Below, piece by piece: positions 1 through 4,371 of a stretch of DNA of 5,060 nt. The position numbers were made by a program, and so were the translations under genes. The DNA lies in contig JACMQR010000223.1 of NCBI GenBank assembly GCA_014376885.1, positions 1 through 5,060 on the forward strand, read 5' to 3'. Position 1 is the first letter of the stretch; every line of letters begins with the position of its first letter. The notes under the pieces were generated by a model. It did no database searches. It saw nothing but the letters and a program-made list of their open reading frames with translations, and was not told the DNA's origin. The DNA is from Polaromonas sp. GTDB taxonomy: Bacteria > Pseudomonadota > Gammaproteobacteria > Burkholderiales > Burkholderiaceae_C.

Positions 1-425
1 AGTGAATCGACAATTTCAAGCGCCTGCTCGCCGGTGTCGGGCTGCGAGATCAAGAGCTCCTGCAAATTGACGCCGAGCTTTTGCGCGTACTGGATGTCCA
101 GGGCATGCTCGGCATCGACAAATGCGCAGGTGCCGCCGATTTTCTGCATCTCGGCAATCACCTGCAATGTCAGCGTGGTCTTGCCCGACGACTCGGGGCC
201 ATAGATTTCGACCACCCGGCCGCGCGGCAGGCCGCCCACACCCAGGGCAATATCGAGGCCGAGCGAGCCGGTGGAGACCACCTGGATGTCCTCGATCACC
301 TCGCCGGCGCCCAGCTTCATGATGGTGCCCTTGCCGAACTGCTTTTCGATCTGGGCCAGCGCGGCGGCCAGCGCCTTGGCTTTTTCAGAGTTCAGGCCAT
401 TGGGTGCTTTGTTCAGTATGTCCAT
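1..425 (-). CDS. recA: RecA recombinase, N-terminal part (cut by window edge)
   Basis: RecA is the cytoplasmic ATP-dependent strand-exchange protein of homologous recombination. Its filament also triggers LexA self-cleavage in the SOS response. The first 141 codons are present, read leftwards; the rest lies beyond position 1. The translation starts [19 protein letters not shown] and continues through the [12 protein letters not shown] helix region. The Walker A loop GPESSGKTT is at residues 76-84 (Lys82 corresponds to E. coli Lys72). [10 protein letters not shown] is at 101-110, with Glu106 at the catalytic glutamate position. [12 protein letters not shown] follows at 128-138. The N-terminus is about ten residues longer than in E. 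coli, as I recall for Burkholderiales. The start at 425 is supported by an AAGGA ribosome binding site 8 nt upstream and by fit to the family. Upstream sequence carries a LexA box and promoter, so it is SOS-inducible. No frame disruption is seen. Identification is near certain. Confidence 0.98.
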   Translation of the reverse strand, partial: MDILNKAPNGLNSEKAKALAAALAQIEKQFGKGTIMKLGAGEVIEDIQVVSTGSLGLDIALGVGGLPRGRVVEIYGPESSGKTTLTLQVIAEMQKIGGTCAFVDAEHALDIQYAQKLGVNLQELLISQPDTGEQALEIVDS

Positions 426-433
426 GAAAAATA

Positions 434-438
434 TCCTT
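434..438 (-). promoter_or_regulatory. recA ribosome binding site
   Basis: AAGGA on the minus strand, 8 nt before the recA ATG at 425-423. The spacing is ideal and fixes the recA start. Confidence 0.85.
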
Positions 439-451
439 GAAAATCAATGGG

Positions 452-478
452 ATGAAAAGCACTGCACACACTTTTCAT
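452..478 (-). other. Inverted repeat in the recA 5' leader
   Basis: ATGAAAAG at 452-459 and CTTTTCAT at 471-478 are perfect 8-bp inverted arms around an 11-nt loop. The repeat lies inside the predicted recA mRNA leader, downstream of the LexA box and ending 13 nt before the Shine-Dalgarno. In RNA it would form a moderate AU-rich hairpin. There is no T tract suited to termination, so a role in mRNA stability or initiation is the more likely reading. The dyad is visible directly; its function is inference. Confidence 0.45.
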
Positions 479-505
479 TGATGTTTCAGCCTACCCTTGC
501 GGTGC

Positions 506-529
506 AGTACTGGGTGCATGAACAGTACT
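506..529 (-). promoter_or_regulatory. LexA (SOS) box of recA
   Basis: The site has arms AGTACTG (506-512) and CAGTACT (523-529), perfectly inverted around 10 nt. The core CTG-N10-CAG at 510-525 matches the LexA consensus of E. coli and betaproteobacteria; on the minus strand the left half reads TACTGTTC. It sits immediately downstream of the recA -10 hexamer and covers the predicted transcription start (about 522). Bound LexA would therefore block promoter opening. Location next to recA makes the assignment strong. Confidence 0.9.
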
Positions 530-555
530 TTATAGGCAGTATTCACATAAAACAA
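529..555 (-). promoter_or_regulatory. Candidate sigma70 promoter of recA
   Basis: Reading leftwards, a -35-like TTGTTT (555-550) and a -10 TATAAA (534-529) are separated by 15 nt; using CTTGTT (556-551) as the -35 gives 16 nt. The -10 is a good match and abuts the LexA box; the -35 is weaker and the spacing slightly short. Predicted transcription start is near 522, giving a leader of about 97 nt. No competing hexamer pair is evident between here and recA. Confidence 0.65.
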
Positions 556-560
556 GTCTG

Positions 561-589
561 TTTTTAGTCAGTTTGCCTGACCAAATAAT
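561..589 (+). promoter_or_regulatory. Weak candidate promoter of the MarR-family gene
   Basis: AATAAT at 584-589 matches the -10 consensus at five of six positions. A poor -35-like TTTTTA at 561-566 lies 17 nt upstream. The start would fall near 596, leaving a very short leader before the ATG at 613. The region is AT-rich, so hexamers arise easily. The main support is position: it is the only gap in front of this gene, and the 563-585 palindrome fills the -35/-10 spacer. Confidence 0.3.
563..585. promoter_or_regulatory. Palindrome 1, candidate MarR-type operator
   Basis: Arms GTCAG (567-571) and CTGAC (577-581) surround a 5-nt centre. After one mismatched pair they are extended by TTT (563-565) and AAA (583-585), giving a near-palindrome of 23 bp. 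MarR dimers usually bind imperfect palindromes of about this size in their own promoters. The site lies 28-50 nt before the marR-like start and about 8 nt behind the recA -35. Autoregulation is inferred from position and form only. Confidence 0.4.
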
Positions 590-607
590 GCTTAATAAAG
601 TAGCATT
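587..607. promoter_or_regulatory. Palindrome 2, candidate operator or leader hairpin
   Basis: AATGCT (587-592) and AGCATT (602-607) are perfect inverted arms around 9 nt. The dyad ends 5 nt before the ATG of the MarR-family gene and one base after palindrome 1. As DNA it could be a second operator covering the transcription start; as RNA a 6-bp hairpin touching the initiation region. The arm sequence differs from palindrome 1, so the same protein need not bind both. Confidence 0.35.
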
Positions 608-612
608 GCCGG

Positions 613-1110
613 ATGAACGAAATCATTTTTTCAAGCGCCCATGCCCGGCACGACACCGCCTGGCGGCTGACGCATCTGGGCCGCCTGATGGGCGAGGCGC
701 TGCGCCGGTTTGACGCGCGGGTGCTGCTGCTGATGGCCGGCAGCATCGACGTGCCGCTGGCGCTGTCCAACCTGGCCGCGCGCGACCAGGTCGGCGCGGC
801 GCACATCCACATCACCCGGCACCTGGCCGTGGGCGGCTCGCGCCTGGGCGAGCTGGCGCTGAGCGCTGGCATGAGCAAGCAGGCCATGGGCGCGCTGGTC
901 GACCAGTGCGAAGCCTGGGGCATTGTCCGGCGCGAGGCCGACCCCCACGACCGGCGCGCCCGGCGCGTGCTGTTCACCGCATCGGGGCTGGCCTGGCTGG
1001 CGGCGTTTCGCAGCGCGGTGGCCCAGGCCGAAGCCGAATTCCGCCAGGCGGTGGGCACCGATGTGGCCACTGTGGTGGCGCTGGGGCTGGAAGCCTATGC
1101 CAGCCCTTGA
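613..1110 (+). CDS. MarR-family winged helix-turn-helix regulator
   Basis: A 165-residue protein of typical MarR length, expected to bind DNA as a dimer in the cytoplasm, usually repressing and released by a small ligand. Residues 15-72 form the N-terminal helical dimerisation part. The winged helix spans about 76-122: helix-turn-helix around LGELALSAGMSKQAMGALV, then a wing with DPHDRRARRVLFT, matching the family's DxRxxxV/L wing. Residues 123-163 are the C-terminal dimerisation helices. No transmembrane or enzymatic region is seen. The start at 613 has no good Shine-Dalgarno, but the next in-frame ATG would remove conserved N-terminal helix. It is divergent from recA and 139 nt ahead of the two-component regulator, so co-transcription with that pair is possible but not shown. 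Two palindromes upstream suggest autoregulation. Ligand and targets cannot be read from sequence. Confidence 0.9.
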   Translation: MNEIIFSSAHARHDTAWRLTHLGRLMGEALRRFDARVLLLMAGSIDVPLALSNLAARDQVGAAHIHITRHLAVGGSRLGELALSAGMSKQAMGALVDQCEAWGIVRREADPHDRRARRVLFTASGLAWLAAFRSAVAQAEAEFRQAVGTDVATVVALGLEAYASP

Positions 1111-1249
1111 AGACGAGCGGCGCGCTGGCGGCCGGACCGTTTTATGTGCCCTGCGGTAGTTACCCCGGTCCGCTGACGGGAATTCGCACGGACAATCGGC
1201 AGTCTGGCTGCCGCACGCCTCGATGCGGCCGAATTCTGGAGACAAGCCC
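1111..1249 (+). other. Non-coding leader with competing inverted repeats
   Basis: This 139-nt gap before the response regulator contains no credible gene or clear sigma70 promoter. CGGACCG (1133-1139) pairs perfectly with CGGTCCG (1166-1172), and GTCCG within that second arm also pairs with CGGAC (1189-1193). CGGCAG (1197-1202) pairs with CTGCCG (1208-1213). GCCGC (1210-1214), overlapping that last arm, also pairs with GCGGC (1225-1229). Mutually exclusive stems can mark an attenuator-like leader, but in GC-rich DNA short arms of this kind occur by chance. Confidence 0.3.
1238..1242 (+). promoter_or_regulatory. Ribosome binding site deciding the regulator start
   Basis: GGAGA with 7 nt to the ATG at 1250. 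It favours 1250 over an in-frame ATG at 1223, which would add nine residues not expected in the family. Confidence 0.8.
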
Positions 1250-1924
1250 ATGCGTATCTTGATTGCCGAAGACGACCAGGTGCTGGCCGACGGCCTGCTG
1301 CGCACCCTGCGCGCCTCGGGCGCCGCCGCCGACCATGTGGCCAGCGGCACCGAGGCCGATGCGGCCTTGATGACCAACACCGAATTCGACCTCTTGATCC
1401 TGGACCTGGGCCTGCCGCGCATGCACGGCCTCGAAGTGCTCAAGCGCCTGCGCGCCCGCGGCTCGACCCTGCCGGTGCTGGTGTTGACAGCGGCCGACAG
1501 CGTCGAGGAACGGGTCAAGGGCCTGGACTACGGCGCCGACGACTACATGGCCAAGCCGTTCTCGCTGCAGGAGTTGGAGGCCCGGGTGCGCGCGCTGGTG
1601 CGCCGGGGCACGGGCGGCGCGAGCAGCACCATCAAGCACGGCCCGCTGGTGTACGACCAGGCCGGCCGGGTGGCGACCATCGACGGCCAGATGATCGAGC
1701 TGTCGGCCCGGGAGCTGGGCCTGCTGGAGGTGCTGCTGCAGCGCGTCGGCCGCCTGGTCAGCAAGGACCAGCTGGTCGAGCGCCTGTGCGAATGGGGCGA
1801 GGAGGTCAGCAACAACGCCATCGAGGTGTACATCCACCGGCTGCGCAAGAAAATCGAAAAAGGCCCGGTGCGCATCGCCACCGTGCGCGGCCTGGGCTAT
1901 TGCCTGGAAAAAATCCCAAGCTGA
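1250..1924 (+). CDS. OmpR/PhoB-type response regulator (TctD/QseB-like)
   Basis: A 224-residue cytoplasmic transcription factor activated by phosphotransfer from a histidine kinase, almost certainly the kinase encoded next. The receiver domain (1-115) has the acidic pocket residues Asp8 and Asp9 in MRILIAEDD, phospho-acceptor Asp52 in LLILDLGLP, Thr80, Tyr99 and Lys102 in AKPF. The winged-helix DNA-binding domain (about 128-220) shows the ELGLLEVLL helix, the recognition region NNAIEVYIHRLRKKI and the closing hairpin TVRGLGYCLE. All key residues and the usual length are present. The start at 1250 fits the conserved MRILIAEDD and has GGAGA upstream. The stop TGA (1922-1924) shares its A with the first base of a fold-back repeat that separates this gene from the kinase. 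The TctD/QseB resemblance is by recollection; the target genes, perhaps a transporter operon elsewhere, are unknown. Confidence 0.95.
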   Translation: MRILIAEDDQVLADGLLRTLRASGAAADHVASGTEADAALMTNTEFDLLILDLGLPRMHGLEVLKRLRARGSTLPVLVLTAADSVEERVKGLDYGADDYMAKPFSLQELEARVRALVRRGTGGASSTIKHGPLVYDQAGRVATIDGQMIELSARELGLLEVLLQRVGRLVSKDQLVERLCEWGEEVSNNAIEVYIHRLRKKIEKGPVRIATVRGLGYCLEKIPS

Positions 1925-2191
1925 TGGTGCCCCCACGGTCGCTCACTGCGTGTAGCTCCCTGCCCCCCGGGGGGGCCACTGCGCCTGCGGTCTGGCAAAG
2001 CCAGTCCCGCGGCCCCTGCTTGGAACGCGATGCCCAGCGCGCCACTCGGATCCGCTTTCGCCAGCCCAACCAGCGGTCGTGCTGGGCGCTCCAAATCAGC
2101 CGGGGCCGCGGAACCGGCTTCGCCGGGCCGCAGGCGCAGTGGCCCCCTCGGGGGGCAGCGAACCACACGCAGTGGGGAGCGTGGGGGCCAT
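1924..2191. repeat. ~265-bp fold-back (MITE-like) inverted-repeat element
   Basis: The left arm 1924-2016 and right arm 2102-2191 are inverted copies. Aligned by eye, 79 of 90 positions match, with three unpaired bases in the left arm. Matching blocks include CCCCCACG, ACTGCGTGT, CTGCCCCCCG and GGGGGCCACTGCGCCTGCGG. The 85-nt centre keeps weaker complementarity (GCCCAGC near 2033 against GCTGGGC near 2080, and CCGCT 2052-2056 against AGCGG 2072-2076). The whole unit can thus fold as one long stem-loop. It contains no transposase or credible gene. ATG flanks both ends (1924-1926 and 2190-2192), compatible with a 3-bp target duplication, though so short a match may be chance. I recall similar GGGGGCC-rich dispersed repeats in Comamonadaceae genomes, unverified here. 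It is too long for a terminator and has no T tract. It probably arrived as a non-autonomous mobile unit. Confidence 0.8.
2174..2179 (+). promoter_or_regulatory. Kinase ribosome binding site inside the repeat arm
   Basis: GGGGAG lies 10 nt before the kinase ATG at 2190. A GGGGG run at 2183-2187 is too close to serve. The site belongs to the right arm of the fold-back element, so in mRNA it could be paired with the left arm. Confidence 0.55.
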
Positions 2192-3629
2192 GAGGCTTTT
2201 TCAGCGCGACCGGCGCAGCCTGTTCGGCGAAATCTTGGACTGGATGCTCACACCGCTGCTGCTGCTGTGGCCGATCAGCCTGACGCTGACCTGGCTGGTG
2301 GCGCAGAACATCGCCGGCAAGCCGTTTGACCGGGCGCTGGAGTTCAACGTGCAGGCGCTGGCCAAGCTGCTGGTGGTCCGGAACAACGAGGTGCTGTTCA
2401 GCCTGACTGCGCCGGCGCGGGAAATCCTGCGCGCCGACGACACCGACCTGATCTACTACCAGGTCATCGGAACGCGCGGCGAATTTCTGGGCGGCGAGCA
2501 CGACATGCCGGCGCCGCCCGACGAAGAAAAGCCCGGCGACGGCGAGGTGCGGCTGCGCGAGGACGTCATTTTGGGCCAGGAGGTGCGCGTGGCCTACACC
2601 TGGATCAAGGTGGACTTGAAAGGCGCTGCGCCGGCCAGCCTGCCGGTGCTGGTGCAGGTGGCCGAAACCCTGGAAAAACGCAAGACGCTGGCCACCGAAA
2701 TCGTCAAGGGCACGATGGTGCCGCAGTTCGTCACCCTGCCGCTGGCGGTGCTCTTGGTGTGGCTGGCGCTGGTGCGCGGCATCAAGCCGCTGGCGCAGCT
2801 GGAGCGGCGCATCCGCGCCCGCAAGCCCGACGATATGAGCCCGCTCGACGAGACTGACGTGCCCGAGGAGGTCGTGCCGCTGGTCGACTCGGTCAACGAC
2901 CTGCTGAGCCGGCTGAAGGTGTCGCTGTCGACCCAGAAGCGCTTTTTGGCCGATGCCGCGCACCAGCTCAAGACACCGCTGGCCGGGCTGCGCATGCAGG
3001 CCGACCTGGCGCAGCGCGAGACCGATGCCGAAGAGCTTAAAAAGTCGCTCAAGCACATCGGCCAGGCCAGCATCCGCGCGACCCACACCGTCAACCAGCT
3101 GCTGGCCCTGGCGCGCGCCGAAACAGCGGGCCGGGCGCTGGCCAAGCAGCCGGTGGACCTGGCGAAAATCGCCTCCGACATCATGGCCGACTCGGTGCCG
3201 CGCGCCCTGGAAAAAAGAATCGACCTGGGCTATGACGGCCCGGCCGCCGGTGAAAAAGCAGCCAGCCTGCAAGGCAATGCCACGCTGCTGGGCGAGCTGG
3301 TGCGCAACCTGCTGGACAACGCGATCAACTACACCCCGGCCCATGGCCAGGTGACGCTGCGGCTGCTGGTCGATCCGTTCACCGGCATCTGGGTACTGAT
3401 CGTCGAGGATTCGGGGCCGGGCATTCCGGAGTCCGAGCGCGAGCTGGTGTTTCAGCCCTTCTACCGCGCCCTGGGCACGAATGTCGACGGCTCCGGCCTG
3501 GGGCTGGCCATCGTGCTGGAGATCGCCCAGCAGCACGGCGCATTGATCACGATAGAAGACGCCGACCTGCCCGGCCATCCAGCGTCGCCCGGCACCCGGG
3601 TGACCCTGCGCTTCGTGGGCATGGCATGA
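2190..3629 (+). CDS. TctE/QseC-like membrane sensor histidine kinase
   Basis: A 479-residue inner-membrane kinase that autophosphorylates on histidine and passes phosphate to Asp52 of the regulator upstream. Transmembrane segment 1 is at about 18-38 (LLLLWPISLTLTWLVA). The periplasmic sensor region 39-175 resembles the two-component-kinase N-terminal domain of the TctE/QseC group. Transmembrane segment 2 is at about 176-196, then a HAMP-like linker to about 247. The H-box FLADAAHQLKTPLAGL holds His258. The ATP-binding domain has the N-box RNLLDNAINYTP (Asn373, Asn377), G1 VEDSGPGIP (405-413), F-box FQPFYR and G2 GSGLGLAIV (434-442). All catalytic motifs are intact. The start at 2190 fits the expected MRLFQRDRRSLFGEIL terminus; an open frame extends upstream to 2079 only through the repeat. 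The 265-nt gap from its partner is unusual. TctE relatives sense tricarboxylates, but the ligand here cannot be inferred from sequence. Confidence 0.94.
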   Translation: MRLFQRDRRSLFGEILDWMLTPLLLLWPISLTLTWLVAQNIAGKPFDRALEFNVQALAKLLVVRNNEVLFSLTAPAREILRADDTDLIYYQVIGTRGEFLGGEHDMPAPPDEEKPGDGEVRLREDVILGQEVRVAYTWIKVDLKGAAPASLPVLVQVAETLEKRKTLATEIVKGTMVPQFVTLPLAVLLVWLALVRGIKPLAQLERRIRARKPDDMSPLDETDVPEEVVPLVDSVNDLLSRLKVSLSTQKRFLADAAHQLKTPLAGLRMQADLAQRETDAEELKKSLKHIGQASIRATHTVNQLLALARAETAGRALAKQPVDLAKIASDIMADSVPRALEKRIDLGYDGPAAGEKAASLQGNATLLGELVRNLLDNAINYTPAHGQVTLRLLVDPFTGIWVLIVEDSGPGIPESERELVFQPFYRALGTNVDGSGLGLAIVLEIAQQHGALITIEDADLPGHPASPGTRVTLRFVGMA

Positions 3630-3720
3630 TGCCAGTCGAGCGTGGCAGCGGCGCCACAAGCGGCCACAACCCGCCTCTGTCCTGCAGGCGCCAGGCCCGC
3701 TCAAGCGCACACTTCGCCCA

Positions 3721-3752
3721 CCGGGTCGGGAACGGCCGATGCGGCCACCCGG
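3721..3752 (+). other. Hairpin in the kinase-acetyltransferase gap
   Basis: The 154-nt gap 3630-3783 holds no convincing gene. CCGGGT (3721-3726) pairs with ACCCGG (3747-3752), and inside it GGCCG (3734-3738) pairs with CGGCC (3742-3746), leaving a 3-nt loop ATG and a 7-nt bulge on the 5' side. It is followed by A's, not T's, so it is not a plus-strand terminator. The loop ATG (3739) is an alternative in-frame start of the next gene. Confidence 0.4.
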
Positions 3753-3783
3753 CCAAAAAGACAAACCGCGATGCTCCAACGCC

Positions 3784-4326
3784 ATGCCAAGATCTTCTGA
3801 GCTGCTGATTCGCCGGCTGGCGCTGGGCGATGCGCCGGCCTACCACGCCGTGCGCCTGCGGGCCTTTCGCGACCATCCCGAAGCCTTCACATCGAGCTAC
3901 GAGGAAGAAGCCGGCAAGCCGCTGTCGCAGGCGCAAGAGCGCCTGGCGCCTGACTCGCCCGCCTGCTTCTGGGGCGCGTTCGCACCCGATGCACTGTTGC
4001 CGGCCGGGCGGCTGGTGGGCTGTGTCGGCTTGGCGCCGGAGCAACGCCTGAAAACCCGCCACAAGGCTGTCGTGCTGGGCATGTTCGTCGCGCCCGAGCA
4101 GGCCGGGCGCGGCCTGGGTGGCGCACTGCTCGATGCGCTGCTGGCCCAGGCCCGCGCCAGCGAGCTCGAACTGCTGGTGCTGACCGTCACCTGCGGCAAC
4201 CACAGCGCCGAGCGGCTGTACCTGAAGGCCGGTTTCGCGTCTTACGGCATTGAGCCGGACGCGATAAAAATCGGTGCCCGGCGGTTCGCCAAAAACCACC
4301 TGTTTCTTCGACTCCGCGCGCCTTGA
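3784..4326 (+). CDS. GNAT-family N-acetyltransferase
   Basis: A 180-residue cytoplasmic enzyme expected to transfer an acetyl group from acetyl-CoA to an amine. The fold begins with the strand LLIRRLALGDA (7-17) and a helix containing VRLRAFRDHPEAF. Motif A is VVLGMFVAPEQAGRGLGGALLDALL, where QAGRGLGG (106-113) is the acetyl-CoA pyrophosphate-binding loop of the Q/RxxGxG/A type. Motif B follows as LTVTCGNHSAERLYLKAGF with Asn139 and Tyr146, the usual late conserved pair. Length is normal. Start choice is uncertain: 3784 lacks a Shine-Dalgarno, while in-frame ATG 3739 has GGGAA 6 nt upstream but adds 15 low-complexity residues and lies in a hairpin loop. The conserved fold begins after 3784. 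The gene ends at a terminator overlapping its stop. Substrate, small molecule or protein N-terminus, cannot be told. Confidence 0.9.
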   Translation: MPRSSELLIRRLALGDAPAYHAVRLRAFRDHPEAFTSSYEEEAGKPLSQAQERLAPDSPACFWGAFAPDALLPAGRLVGCVGLAPEQRLKTRHKAVVLGMFVAPEQAGRGLGGALLDALLAQARASELELLVLTVTCGNHSAERLYLKAGFASYGIEPDAIKIGARRFAKNHLFLRLRAP

Positions 4327-4350
4327 GCCCAGGCGCTCCCGGATTTTTTT
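4313..4350 (+). terminator. Rho-independent terminator after the acetyltransferase
   Basis: The stem pairs TCCG (4313-4316) with CGGA (4340-4343) and GCGCC (4318-4322) with GGCGC (4332-4336). A small internal loop (1 against 3 nt) interrupts it, the terminal loop is 9 nt, and seven T's follow (4344-4350). The stop codon lies in the loop. The form is good, though the interrupted stem may allow read-through. Confidence 0.65.
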
Positions 4351-4371
4351 CTTTTCACCACCCTTTTTGCC
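4344..4371 (+). promoter_or_regulatory. Pyrimidine-rich leader without Shine-Dalgarno
   Basis: Between the terminator stem and the ATG at 4372, 25 of 28 bases are pyrimidines, with T runs at 4344-4350 and 4364-4368. No purine-rich ribosome binding site exists, and the gap is too short to hold a full promoter. Pyrimidine-rich leaders can be recognised by ribosomal protein S1; that role here is inference. Confidence 0.4.

Noticed and set aside
81..567. Plus-strand open frames over recA and its upstream region
   Set aside because: They are antisense to clearly recognised RecA and lack any motif.
1484..1489. Perfect TTGACA hexamer inside the response-regulator gene
   Set aside because: No -10-like hexamer at suitable distance, and it encodes part of the conserved LVLTA segment.
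631..1936. Minus-strand open frames opposite the MarR and response-regulator genes
   Set aside because: Low-complexity, histidine- and arginine-rich translations with no family resemblance, produced by codon bias of the plus-strand genes.
2030..2189. Short open frames and an N-terminal extension of the kinase within the repeat
   Set aside because: They read through the inverted repeat; the kinase family N-terminus begins at MRLFQRD (2190) and has its own ribosome binding site.
1924..2191. The fold-back repeat as an attenuator/terminator or CRISPR-like array
   Set aside because: There are only two inverted arms, no regularly spaced direct repeats, and no U tract after the stem; the size fits a fold-back insertion better.
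3622..3634. TGGCAT-G-ATGCCA palindrome at the kinase stop codon
   Set aside because: Short and partly coding; likely coincidental, with no regulatory context.
3642..3657. GTGGC/GCCAC hairpin just after the kinase as a terminator
   Set aside because: Short stem and no following T tract; cannot be called a terminator.
1806..3785. Very long minus-strand open frame opposite the regulator and kinase
   Set aside because: Composition is rich in H, Q, R, A and G without domain motifs, typical of the antisense of GC-rich genes. The plus strand holds complete, motif-bearing genes over the same span.
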